The translations under genes and the position numbers were made by a program. 64,000 nt of DNA from Taenia hydatigena (lineage: Eukaryota > Platyhelminthes > Cestoda > Cyclophyllidea > Taeniidae): contig JADWOT020000008.1 of NCBI GenBank assembly GCA_036345935.2, positions 13,780,655 through 13,844,654 of the forward strand. Reading direction: 5' to 3'. The number at the start of each line of letters is the position of its first letter. The stretch's first letter is position 1. The notes below the pieces were generated by a model. The model searched no databases. It was given only the letters and a program-made list of their open reading frames with translations, and had not been told where the DNA came from. Shown here one piece after another: positions 50,101 through 62,600 of the stretch.

Positions 50101-53100
50101 TTGAAATGAGAGGAGATTGCCAAGTCCTTAACCAAAATAGTCACTCAAGAGGAGTCATACGGTGATTCGACAGGACTACTCCTCAAGCTGGATAATCGAA
50201 AGAATTTGTGGTCATGACAGACTCTACATGACTACCGTGTTCAAGATGGCGATGAAGAGGGCTACCAGCAAACACACCCATAATGCTGAGAGCTCTTCAA
50301 TATCTGCCACTAAAGACATTGAGGCCGGCACGAATGAAGGCTGCTTAAGAGAGGAGCGTAGTCAACTTAGACGGCGCAGTAGAACGGATGACGGTTTCAT
50401 GAAATCATCATTTGCCCTGCCCATTATAAAGATTTGCTACAAAATTTATAACACCACACCAACCTTGCTTGTAAATGCAAAGCTAATAATGAGTAATGCA
50501 AAATAATCATTCAAGCCCCTCGAAAACTAGCTAGAAAGGCTGTATCTTCCATTCATTAAATTTGTATACAAACTTTTAATAAATGTATTTAGTAAAGTGA
50601 ACGACGAAGAGCCGTTATCCCTTGAAACAACAAGGGAATAGAGGCTCAAAGAAAATTAACTTCAGGAGATAATGGTAAAGGGGAGCATTGATGCGATTAG
50701 CAACAACAAGACTAGTTTTTAAATTTCTGGAAGCGGCGGATTTAGAAGAGCACAGATTCATCTCTATCAGCACAAAAATAACGCTACCGGTGTGACAGAT
50801 ACAGAGCTCTCCAGATACTCTGCAGACCACAATCACTTCCTGAAAGGAGAATTGAAATTGATGCAACTCGATGAGAGATGAAGAGGAGTACCTGGATCCA
50901 CCTCCTGATCTGTCCAGATAGAGTACCAAGGATCACATCTTTACGGAAGCGACTAAAATACTACTTAGTCCCATCAGCATCACCGTAATTGCCAATTTGC
51001 CTCCTCATCAGTTTACAAAAGATGTATCACAGTCTCCAAAACGAAAGTGGATAAATCGTACGCCCTAAAAGTAATCTAACGTCAGCTTAAACAGGATTTA
51101 ATCACATCAAAGACAAGGTAGTTGGAATAAGTGAAATATTTCTGCCGTATCAAATGACGAAAAACTGTAAAATCAGGAGAAATAACAACAGCCACAGCTG
51201 AGGTTCTTGCAACAGACTGATTTCCTCAAGTCAATAACTATCGCCACGTCACTAAGGAATAGGCTAATCAGCTACTTAATGCATCAAGCAATCTTTTCAA
51301 ACCGAGCTAAAAAATTCGTCTGCTTTGTAATTGGCGCTAACCCCCTTCGACAAGTACAAGTGAAGCCTCATGTAGCGGACACAAAGTAGATGACACTAGA
51401 ATGCACACATTGAGGTAGTCATAAACTTATGTGCTGATTCTGCATTTCCAAATGAAAGGAACGACTATTTCAACTTGCGATTTGAGCAAGGTAGCCAAAT
51501 TTAAGGATCTTGACTAATAAGGGGTGGCTTTTTACCAGAATCTGTGAATCTGTTAATCACTGATGTGTTTAGTGACCCTGTGATTAGTGAATTCGTCGTG
51601 TCGATCTATGAAGAGAATGAGCCATTTTGGTTTTGTTTCTTTTCAATGCCAAGGTCTATTGTTGTTGAATAAACTATAGTGACGAAGAACTTAGCCAATA
51701 ATGCCGCTAGAAATTTGAAAGGACAACTTACCAATCAACTTGATCTTTTTGACAGTTTTCGTGGAGTTGTTGTCCACAAGTACATTGACAACTATTGATT
51801 CGCCATGGAAGTATTTCTAAAAAAAGTTGGTGACAAATAGAGTTTTTGCAAATAAGTATGCCCACACACTGGTGGCATGGCTTTGTATTCATGATTTCCA
51901 CAATATCATTTACACCAGTCCTTCTGTGCGCTGATAATAAAGCAGTCTCCAGACTTATAAACGATCTCAATTTCGCTAACTGCATAACACACTACAACCG
52001 TGGTAGATAAATGAATCTATGAAGACTCGTAATCGAGGGGCCATAGCAACCGGGTCGGTTTTTTGTGAATACTAAAATCTCGGGTTCCGTATTACGCACA
52101 GTAACAGAGACCACAATTGAAAGAAGCGAAATCTTCCTCAGCGAAGTTCTTACTACATTTTATAGATACGCTTAATCGTTGTCATGACCTGGAGGTTCGA
52201 CTCAGTTGCAGAAAACTGCAATGGCTTGAAAAAATAAACTTAACATCCTGGACACTGTTGTTGAAGAACATCATCTAGCCTTCAGAAATGTAGCTAGTAA
52301 ATGCCCACCAGGACATTCGTAATTTAAAAATAACTATCATCTATTGGAACCCATCACTATCGATGTGTCTAAAAGCCGCCTCACTAATGGAGAGAATTAT
52401 TGCGTGCCCTACTTCCCTATTTCACCTGATTACTGGACAAAAGTCAAAGCAGAGGAGCGACTACAGGGAGCACTAAGAGTGATAGGTATGAATCAGGATG
52501 GCATGTGGCTACGCTGAACCTTTCAACCACCTATACTGCTCGTCGCCCAACCCTTCTGCACGTTAATAAAGGCACTCCCATACATTCTTGCCTAGTGCAT
52601 CCTATAAGGGTAACTTGAGATACTCACGTCAACGAATATTCTCCCTTTTATGTCGAGACAAAGCGGACAAGTTTTGCGCATTTCCAAGGTCAAGTCTTCG
52701 ACTCAGCACCGATGTAAACGCGGTGAGAGTAAATTTGCTTGCAATGATCAAAGTGCACCACACTGCATCGGTGAAATCGCAAACTGGATTAAGCTTTGAG
52801 CTGATCAAGACTTACTAAAGTCATCCATTTACTCATGCAACAAGGCCGGTGGTTATTCATCATACAGGTGGAGTTTTGGTGATTAGATGAAATGGGAGAC
52901 CCACCTGTTTGTCAAGGGAGGCTTCGACACGCAGACTGCCGAGACTCATGAGGAAATCGCGAACGACCTCTGTTGTCGGTTGGGGACCTGCTTCATCGGG
53001 CGCGAAGGTCAACTTGCGCACAATCATGCGCACCGAGTTTCTACACATCGAGAGAAAGGGGGAAGAGAGTAGGTAAGCACTTCAATTTGTCGTCATGCCT

Positions 53101-56100
53101 TATTCACTCATTACACCAAACGCTATTCGAAGGGAACCTTCTTGATAGTAAAGAGTGCCATAAGATCTCCTGACGACAGAACAAAATATTTCGTTGCTAA
53201 CATTCCAAATGTTGACTCAAGACCTAGGGGCTATGATGATTGGTACTGCTATTATGTATCTAATTTTATTCCTCTAGAGCTCAGTAGTATCCGCCACCTT
53301 GATTCTACCTCGGACTCCCTAAGCGACTCAATCAGATAAATGAACGAAACAATGGGTGCAAGTTAGCTATCTACATCTTCGCCAGCGTGGACACACATTC
53401 AAAGGATCAAAGATTATCCCTCTTCTACGGAAGAACAATGGAGTGATGATGTCGTTCGCTACAATCGAAAATCGCTGGGCCACGTTGATGAATTTAAAGT
53501 AACCCATCCTGTCATTGAAATAATTATTTTGATTAAATCCGATGTTTTGTGAAGGTGATTTAGGCGGGCAAGGAGGCCAAATCTTATGCACATATTCGGT
53601 CTCACGGTTGCATCCGATATCCCCTCGTTATTATGGAAAAAACTTGCCAAAAATATTCTTTTTTTTGCTTTATAAAGGCATTGAAAACCCTTCTAATATT
53701 CGTTGAGTTAATTCACTACTTTCAATGTTACCGCTAGATGTGATAACGTTAACTCCTGTTGCCACTGGTTTACACGTAATTTATTTTTGACTATAGGTAA
53801 TCCCACTGAAAATCTCGGAAACCCAACAACTTCATCTAGCTTTAAGCTTTACCTATCAGCTAATTCGGTCCTCAACTTTTAGAGTTTCCTGCGCTACTAA
53901 TTCGTGAGCGTGCAACAAAACTCATACATAAGAATAAGGCGACCAGATTGAGAACGTAGACTATAAAATGAAGTGTGGAATCAAGGTAGTGATGAGAACA
54001 CATTGAATTATTGGGTTACCCATGTCCTAGTGACTTTCCATGCTTGATAATTTGCCTCATGGTGCTGTGAATGGGGCCCAACGAGAGTGGTTGAATTCAT
54101 AAAAAAGACATTCATCCTCAATAACAATTGAGGAAACGTTGATGGTGTTTGAGTGTTCAATGGATAGGAAGAGGGAGAAAAATAAGGTTTCATTCATCAT
54201 TATTCAGTCATTAACAACAAGCCATATTGACGCGCATCCCCAAAACCTATCGCGACAGCAAGACAGAATACCTTTCTCTTGGTCTTTACTCGGTTACTTC
54301 AAGAACTCCTTGCAACATAGAGTAGTTAAGAATTGCCCAAAATTATTGCTGGACTAGTCATACACGCCAAACCTTGTAGCTGCTAGTATACATCCATTTC
54401 GTTCTGCAAATCATCCATTCTTAACACCTGCCATACCTCAAATACGATTGAGCCTCCGACTACCCGGTGTTTTGATTTAGTTGTGCTGCCAATTTTGTGA
54501 CAAAACTCCCGTTTAAAAGCATTAGGAAAGCTATTTCAATAGGAAATTGGTCTCCAACCAAAACATGAGTTGCTTATAAATGCACAAATACAAGCACAGT
54601 TCCCGACAAAGGTGGGCATTTCAAACATGTTTTTCGCAATAATCTTTATTACTTGGCTAATTGCCTCAAATGCTGCTAAGAGTGTAGGATTTCAGGAGAA
54701 AAAGTAACAGACATCAGCATTAAATGATGAAGGAGGAAACTCCAGTACGACATAAATGTATGCGGTGACGATTTCTCCTTTGAAATCTGCTCCTTTAATT
54801 CGGAAATCCTTGATTCCATCAAATACCTCCGGCTGTTGAAACATTATCACATATCAAAATCAGAAGCTGCCACAAGATGCGTGATTTAAGTTTCAACGAA
54901 TTCGTTCAAATTTAGCGCCTTCAAATCTTTATCCTTGATCTCAACCAAGGACAGTCTCGTGCGAGATTCGCGGTTCCCCACTAATTCATGGATTTACGAC
55001 AGATCCCAAATTTAATAATACCGCAAACTATCAACCCTACCCTTAATGCCATTAAGAAAACGTTTTTTGAAGCATTTTCAAACGCATTACTAAAAAACCG
55101 GTAGGTTCATTCAGTGCATAAGCCTAGTTACTTCCAAAGATTGACACTTCACACACCATTCTGCATTAATTTTTATGACAAACTATTTGCTTCTTCACAC
55201 GACTTTATTGCTTATAATAGAAAACATAACATTTGCGGTGCATGGTGGACGACAAAACGATAACGCGGTGCAAATGCGTCATAAATGGAATTAAAGTACG
55301 GAATAGCACGATTCTATTGGTGTCCTGTTCCATGGACAGAAGGGTCTTTCATCTAACTGCTGTGGAAGCAAAGCAGATTTATAGTTCACTTGATATAATC
55401 CCTCTCCTTCTTAACATCGCCTGCCATGCCCCGCGATCTTTGGTTATGAGTAATGTCTAAGTGAGAAGGGCTTCGAAAATGAGGGCCCAACATTAAAAAG
55501 CAAAATACGAAAATTTGTCAATGATTAGCAGTTGTAGCCAAATAAACCCAGTCTTCCATGATTCAACTTCTGCACTAACGTGCAACTCTACACACACAAT
55601 GCCCGACCAGCGTTCCAGTTCTTCTCTAAGTGTAAAAAACCTACTTCAGAACTCATACGCCTTATGAGGTCCGCAAAGATGGCTTAAGCGCTAATATTAA
55701 GGGCAGTCCGAAAGAATGCATCCTAATTTTTCAAGTTATGCACAAAGCACTTTTGCTAGCATTGGCGCGTTAAAGGGTGCATACTTCTAAAGGAACCGGA
55801 GAAAAACCCATGAAAGATAAAGAAAGGCTACTAAAACCAAGCCGACACTTGGTCAAGTTGTGCATTATAACGAGAAATTGAACGAGACCGTAATTAACTG
55901 GCCTGGAACCATCCATGGAAGCGGTGAAGCATGAGTAAACTCCGAATATCGTTAAATAACACCGAAGTAGAGGGAAGAGACAAAGTCTGACTGTAACTGC
56001 TGGAAGTCACTTGGTATCATGCATCATGGTTGCGAAAAGCGAATAGAGCATACAATATGTGGTAACGAAAGGACACTGTCTAACCTCGACCCATACATAA

Positions 56101-58352
56101 AAAACGAGTCATTCTAGAAGAGTTAACAAAGGCGAACCCAGTGAAATTTATGTTATGCATAAAACCGCTAACTTTGGAAGCTTTCTTGCTGTGATCCAGG
56201 TTAACCCTATCATGGGCAAGGGGCGCCAGAGATGACGCTTAAAACGAGGTCGCAAATATGTCCTGCTTGTGTTCACAAGTGCGTGGCTCTTTTAAACTTC
56301 TGCAGCGTTGACAACAAAGCGAGCACCAAACATCGTACCCCGTTAAATGCCTGACGGTTGAGGTTATTTCCTTCAATTATCTGCCTCTAGCACGAGAAAA
56401 AGTAGTTCCATTACCGTTTTCAAAGTTTGCCTTACATTCTAAACTGTAATCTTGTTTTGCACGACGATACGACCCAAAGAACTCAGCATTCATGCCATAT
56501 AAAAGTTGCCATTGTGTCGTAGCTTTACCACTAGCAAAAAGGAGAGTTAACAACATGCGAAAATGAACCGTAGCAGCCAACCTCCGTGGTGTCGACGAAA
56601 AACAATGGACATCTGTTAAAAGCCAGGGCCATTTATGGGTGATTGTAGGTCCTCAACTCAGAAGAGTAATGAGGAAGAGCACAAAACGCTCCAGACAAGA
56701 AATTACATAGGATGACAATGACAGTCAAATGCTTAAGCTAACCTACCGATTTTCGTCTACGTTACATGTTAAGGGGGTTTCCTGTGAAAATGCATTTACT
56801 CAACTAAACGCATCATTTTTTGCCAGGTGCAGAGAGTGCGGTCATGTGTGGTTACACATTCCCCATATCTTTAACGTAGTCATCGACGAAAATAGTCCAT
56901 TGCTAATGGATTGCCTTTGAATCCCTGTGGATCATGCAGCTATAGTTTACTCGGATCCAAGTTAGACGATAGTTCGGAGAAACAGCAAATCACCTAAAAA
57001 CATTCCTTATGATCGTCGACCAAATAATTGCTGATGAAATACAAGGCGCCTTGGATAGTAGAGAGAAAACTTGAAACACGAGCCAAGTTTTAAAGCAAAT
57101 CTTATCTCCCTTTTCGGCCTTCGCACAAATGGCTGGGGTAGTATGGAGATATCATTGCCATTGCGTTAGCCTCTGACTACAGGGATTATGAAATTGAATT
57201 CTTTCCAAATAACACCAGATCTTGCATGCTTAACATCAAGAAGAGCTCATCACCAACGCTTAAGAGTTATTAATGACGAAGGGAGAAAAACCTCGAAAAC
57301 GACCAAATATTGACAAGCATGTAAACCTTCTTTAGTAAGTGCTGAGTCGCCGAGGAATTATTATTTCCCATTCCACATTTCCCTGAGGGCTTAGAGGGAG
57401 TGTGGCGTTCAACATTAATTCATTTGAGACAGGTGTCCACCCCTAAGTTCAAAAGAGAACTCAAGAGACAAATCTGCTACGTGGCGCAACCTGCATGACT
57501 TAAGAGCCGGTAGCCGAAAGTATACACAATCATGCTACCACAAGTGCTTTCCTTCCTAGATCTTCTAACTCGAGTGCATTGCATTTATCCTCCACTCACG
57601 ACGAATTTAATGATATGTCTTTCTCAAATAAGCTTGAGTGATTTTTCATGCTAAAAGGCAAATAAGAACTCATTATGCCCGCCATTAAGGTATCCTCAAG
57701 GACATGGAAAAAGAAGTGCTACCAACGAAAGCAGAAGCGTTTTGGGTACCCATTATTAGTGGCAATCGAGATAAATTAGAAGGAATTATGTTACGATTTC
57801 CACATTCCGCATAGGATCTGATTATCAAGACATTTGGTATTTGTTTAGACCTTTCCTGGGGAAATTACTCAGGAGGAGCCATACATCTCACATAGTAGGC
57901 AACAATGTACAAAAAACTTACACCACAGCTTCCCAATTAGCTTTAGGTGTCAACAAGAGGCAAAGTTAGCTGTCAAATGTGCAATTCACAAAAAAGCTGG
58001 ATTTTGGTAAAATCAAAACTCATGACGCAAGGAAATTACCAACACTCATGGAATTAATTGGAACTTTATTTCCCAATTGCCAACGCATGAACAGAGAGGA
58101 GATGGCCGAGGGAGGCTAATATTGACGAATACGTATGCGGTCCATCCCCCTCCTCCATGCCATTAGCGTGGGAAAAAAGGACGGAGGGACAGACAGGCAG
58201 GCTACTTTCGCGTACAATCATGACAGCGGTCACTGCCGCCGCCAGAGCCTCAATAAAAGAACACATGAAGATCAAATGACTCACCGTTTTTGAGCTCGAG
58301 AGCTATCCTCGTCCACCACGTAGACTTTAAGTTCGTAGTCAACGCGGCAGGG
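31764..58352 (-). CDS. ARRB: Beta-arrestin, partial (C-terminal exons; N-terminus beyond the window)
   Basis: Arrestins bind phosphorylated GPCRs, uncouple them from G proteins and recruit AP-2. Eight minus-strand exons were recognised: 58285-58352, 52905-53040, 51732-51816, 49703-49775, 47294-47440, 43458-43544, 36829-37314, 31764-31940. The first seven join in phase. Key segments in order: [29 protein letters not shown] and [18 protein letters not shown] and [44 protein letters not shown] (the polar-core Asp motif); [34 protein letters not shown]. The last exon has [13 protein letters not shown], fitting the AP-2-binding DxxFxxFxxxR motif, then six Gln. Exon 36829-37314 adds about 150 residues rich in Gly, Ser and Pro, far longer than the vertebrate linker. 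That exon ends in phase 2, while the good acceptor of the last exon needs phase 0. Either a weak AAG acceptor is used (exon 31764-31965) or a small exon was missed. Exons before residue ~140 were not found up to 64000. Confidence 0.92.
32642..32830 (+). repeat. Dispersed repeat, family 2, copy 1
   Basis: Shares an ordered series of blocks with 48125-48302, including AACAAAC, TCGTT and TTACT in the first half, a CCA...CAACTCA block, and CTCAGAAGACTTCCCTTG near the end. By eye, identity is about two-thirds to three-quarters with small gaps. It lies in the last arrestin intron. The nature of the element is unknown. Confidence 0.55.
38408..39393 (+). mobile_element. Degraded, near-complete TRIM-like element
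   Basis: A diverged 5' LTR (38408-38582) contains the family blocks GCCATGCCAGTAGCCTCC, CGACAATACGTATTCTGCCC and AGTCTCAGAGCGCTA. It is followed by TGGTGGCAGC (38584), a plausible primer-binding site complementary to a tRNA 3' end. After about 640 bp of internal sequence comes a purine tract (AAAAGCGGAAAAGGGC, 39211-39226) and a degraded 3' LTR (39229-39393). Total length is about 1 kb. No long coding frame is present, which supports a non-autonomous TRIM. It lies inside an arrestin intron, antisense to the gene. Confidence 0.6.
40560..41148 (+). mobile_element. Degraded TRIM-like element, 3' part
   Basis: The internal sequence (AGCAATGAAGTGAGAA and CCAGCACAT blocks) parallels 38865-39225. 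It leads to the purine tract CAAAAGAGGAGAGGGAC (40956-40972) and a 3' LTR of 174 bp (40975-41148), starting TGTAA and ending GCTACA. A 5' LTR could not be recognised with confidence. Confidence 0.55.
41232..41250. repeat. Poly-C homopolymer
   Basis: Nineteen consecutive C in an arrestin intron. Its exact length is likely unreliable in any assembly. Confidence 0.9.
48125..48302 (+). repeat. Dispersed repeat, family 2, copy 2
   Basis: Homologous to 32642-32830 in the same orientation. It ends with the shared CTCAGAAGACTTCCCTTG. It lies in the arrestin intron between exons 47294-47440 and 49703-49775. Confidence 0.55.
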
Positions 58353-59536
58353 CTGAAAGATGAGGAGAAAAGTAGACCAGCTCGAGATTTACACATTTTT
58401 GTCCATTTCGATGGCAATGATGCGTAAATTTTGGTGCACACCTTGCGGCCTTGCATATGTACTAACCTACAACTCAGAATTACATGCAGTGGCCGTGGCC
58501 AGTTTGCGGTCGATGGCACAGCAGAGGAGATAGCTTGCACATAAATCTACACATCAGGGGCCACAGAGACCAAACCAAACTAATACTGTTGTTGTTACTG
58601 TTAGCGGCATGAGAAACACGAAACGCGGAGCACCCAACCGCCTCTTCAAAGGGAAATAACAACCCGCCCTTTTGCCCACTTGCTTACCTGCCTAAAATAA
58701 CAGATTAATGCACTAAGAGTTAGACTGTCGTGAGATGTTTTAAACAAATTAATCATAAGAAGAGACTAGCCAACACATACGTTGGGTAGGAGACACGATC
58801 CACTAGTGAGAATTAAACCTTTAAACTCACATAGCTGTCGATGATGTGATTTCTAGAGGGGGCTAACAAAAGGGGTAAGAAACTTTAAACAAGGAACCAC
58901 AACAAATTTTCGAAAGGTGATTGCGATATTTTCATGGCTGGCGAAAACTAAAGGGCTCAAATGCATTTTAACTTCTGCAAATTAATTCATGAAAAAGGCA
59001 GAACGGATGGTCTAATGATAATAAACCCGCCTTTCGACTTCAACGCTATCGTTGATGATATGCTCCCATTTATTCTCTAATAGCATGCCAACAAAGAACG
59101 AGTTCTATAGGATAGTGACAATTGGACTCCTCTATGAGGCGTCCGCAGAAAAATCAAACCTGCTATTGATAAGGTTGAATAGAAATAACCAAATAACACA
59201 GAACTGGTAAGGTTTGACCTCTTCAAAGGAACTCTGCTCGCAGGCCTGTTAACGCGCTGGAAAGCGGATGGCAAACGAATTAATTTCTGTAACAACCCGA
59301 GGATGAATTGAATATGACAGTTGGGCCTTCACCATATCTCACCTCACACTTCACGGAATTTTGACAACAAACCGAAGGCAAGGGGATAAGTATGTAGAAC
59401 TCCAAATTTCAATCATACATCGAATTGAAATGCACCGAAAACTCGACACGGCTAGGTGAGGAAGATACTGGCAGGTCCGAAGAACCATGGGATGAGTTCC
59501 AAATCAATAAACGAGGATCGAGAGCAGTTCTTTAGC

Positions 59537-59696
59537 TGTGTTTTGGTTATGCGGACGACGAAAGGCAGGGCCACTGTACCTGTACCCAGCTGCATGAACT
59601 CCGAGGGATGCTGGTAGCCCTTCTGTACGACGACAATACGCATTTTGCCCTGGTAATGCCTTTTTTCGTCTTCAAGATGTCTTGAGACGCTATACA
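59537..59696 (+). mobile_element. Degraded solo LTR of the TRIM-like family
   Basis: About 160 bp with family blocks in order: CAGGGCC, CAGCTGCATGAACTCC, CTTCTGTACGACGACAATACG, CATTTTGCCCTGGTAATGCC, TTCGTCTTCAAGATGTCTTGAGACGCTATACA. No primer-binding site or internal sequence follows it. It lies upstream of the first arrestin exon found. Confidence 0.55.
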
Positions 59697-62600
59697 ATCA
59701 TGCAGTTTACGCATATTAGGATAGAACGCGCCTTGAAACATTCAGTTCACCTATTTCAAACGACCCACTGAGTTTAAATGAGGAAAAAGTGCAAAGTAGT
59801 GGTGGCGGACTTTTTGTCAAAGAAAACGAAAAATTGTGATGAGTTTGATAATCATACACCCGAATAAACTCCATGATTCGATAAGGGATTACCAATTAGT
59901 GCTCTTAGTTATCCTCTCTAAATGTCATAATCGTTTAGATCAAGTTAAGCCTAATAAGTGCCAGGATATATTTAACATCAAAACCATCTTCTATTGCACT
60001 AATGTGATGGCAGAAGAGAGAATAGATGATTCAGTGGCGCGTTTTTGACTGGAAATTACAAAGTACTCACCCAGAAATTAAGCTTGCCCTCGGAGAAGCA
60101 ATTAAAGCGGAAAAGAAGTAAGGAGAAACATCGTTTATAAAAAAGGAAAGGAGGAACTCTAAGGGAATTACCGACTATTTGCCCCTTGTCCGCTTAAAGA
60201 TCAGGATAAGAATCATTTTTACTCCCTTTTGAAGAGAATACCAACAGAGAATAGAAGAAAGTCGCGAGCAGGGAAGAATCAAAGGAGATTCAAACAGTAG
60301 AGATCAGTCAAGCAACGGGTGCCGTGTTCAATGCTTTGCAAACTCCACGCGTTCCAGCCAACTATAGGGCCAAGATGGGGCAGAAAAAACCACACAAACA
60401 GCATTTTGGCCAAACCTTTCGAGCAGTGCTCTTACCTTGTGGAGACCAGAATCTGCGACCAGTTGGGGAAAACGCGATTACTTGTGCACAGGCACAAAAA
60501 GTACCACGGAATAAGCTTCAAAATCAGTTAGGTCGATGAATGTGCAACAAATGATACATGTTTAAGCAAATCTAAAGGACCTAGTCAAACTAGAAAATTC
60601 TGACAGAATAGCAACAACACGTCTTGTGAAAGATAAATAAAGTGAAGGCAGCCTTCCTCGTTGCTCTGCTACCACCTCTTTCCTTCGCTTACCCGCAAAA
60701 CAACTAGTCATGTGGGGAGACGTCTAAAACGAGGTAGTTACGAGTTACTCATGGATACTCAATGGATAAAATAAGCTTAAGAACGGCGAGGTTCCCGGTG
60801 CAGCAAGGTGATGACGTGAAAATTAGTTCCCAACTGTGCAGCCGAAACTCCAGCAAGCAATTCTCATGGCTCTCGAATGAGCATTTTCAAAGAGTCTGCC
60901 AAAAGCCTCTTCTACTTGTTTGCAGTTGTTTACAAAAGGGCACGTTAATGATGGGGGAAGACCACTGAAATTTTGATTGCCCATTGACTAACGCAAATGT
61001 GGACAAGTTCAGAAAGGTATTCGGAAACAATTTTAATAAAATATCCTGTGACAGCAAGAGCCTTTTGAGGCCACGCCGAATAAGAGTATAAATACTTTCT
61101 CCATGAGAGATACAAGAGAGTGACGATCCTGTTGCTCGAACGTCGATCACAGAACACCAGCGAGTCAACGATTTCGTCGAAGGAACCACCAGATCGTTTG
61201 TGCTCACACTTGCATACAGGGGACAATTTATAACTGTACGCATGGGTTGACACATTCACAAAAAACACGGACACTTGATATAGAAAGGCAGAATTGGGTA
61301 AGGAGTCTGATAGGGAATAATAGATAATCAAACCTCAACAGAGACTGTTTCGAAAGGGGTGTGCAAAAAACAGGGAACACATTGGGATCCCAAATTTGAG
61401 TCTAAATGGAAGCCAAAATGAGAAAAGGAATGTGTAACAATCAGCGACATGGGAGATAGCCTAAGGCGGAACGTAAGTGCAATAGAAGCCGCAACTCAAT
61501 GGGGCATGTGAGGCGAACAAACAAGCATACTTGTCACTGACAAAAAATGCGAGACACGGATAGATCTGAGGTTCTATTAGCATTCTAGAATTTTAGCACC
61601 CGTAAACCCTCGATTGAAGGTCTTGAACTGGCTGCATAATCAATGTTCCAAACGCGAGTCAGTTAGCCAGTAACGGTTAGAGTGAGACCGATTTCTATGC
61701 CAGAACAAAAACCCACACCACAAGAGGCGAGGCTTCTGTGACTGCGCACACAATAGCACAGGTCCCTTCTCCTTAGCACTGTTGTTTAAATAGGGTCTTG
61801 CCATAAACTCCTGCTGTATACGTGACGTCCAGAGTTCCTTACTTGAACTTAGTACCAAAAGCGTGCTTCATGCATCCTTTACCATCTTATGGTGACTGGC
61901 TGCATCAAATTGTGATATGAAAACCAAAAAAAAATGTGACGTAAAACAATAAAATGGGTGCAAAAACTCATTGAACGGAAGATAATTGCATTTCGGCAGT
62001 AGGCGAACCGGTCAGAAGACAGAAAAAGTTGACGGTGTAATAGAACAGTAGAACGTCCAGATTACGGTGGTCAAGCTCATTGTGACACCCCGGTAAAGAA
62101 CATGCTGATTGCACTTGCCTGTTAAATGAAACGAAAGCATGTTTCGGAAGTCTCGCGCCTATATATCTTGTATTAACCGGAGAGAGTCTAATCTCAAATC
62201 CCTCAATTTGTGTCATTTTACACAAAATAGCGCTGCAACAATTGACCATTTCGTTTTGGTGACACCTCGTCGTCAATGCAAAGCACCCATAGGTCTGATG
62301 AAATACGGTCGAGATTCCAGACTCAGTTAATTATTTACATAATCGCAAACTATCGATTCCATTAATTCAACTCAGTAGTTTTAACCCACGAGACTTCACT
62401 AGATGACGCCAATGCTCTTTTAGAGAATAATTTGGCTCCAAACTTCAGTTGTTGAAGGAAGAATTAAATAAAAATTAATCTCGAGGGTTTTGTTCTTGTT
62501 TAACATGTGCAGAGCTGGAACTACCATGCCCGACCGTTTGATTCTACGGACTAGAGGGTTCATGCAAAGCCCAAAACTGTATAAATGAAATATCACCGAT

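Noticed and set aside
50615..50929. 104-codon minus-strand frame, considered as the arrestin exon after KKIKLI
   Set aside because: The frame does not fit the phase-1 junction. The exon at 49703-49775 fits exactly, with VRQYTVICL and the right phases on both sides.
60945..61331. 128-codon minus-strand frame with a HAYSYKL-like segment, considered as an N-terminal arrestin exon
   Set aside because: The neighbouring residues do not follow the arrestin pattern, and no acceptor/donor pair gives the needed phase 0 end.
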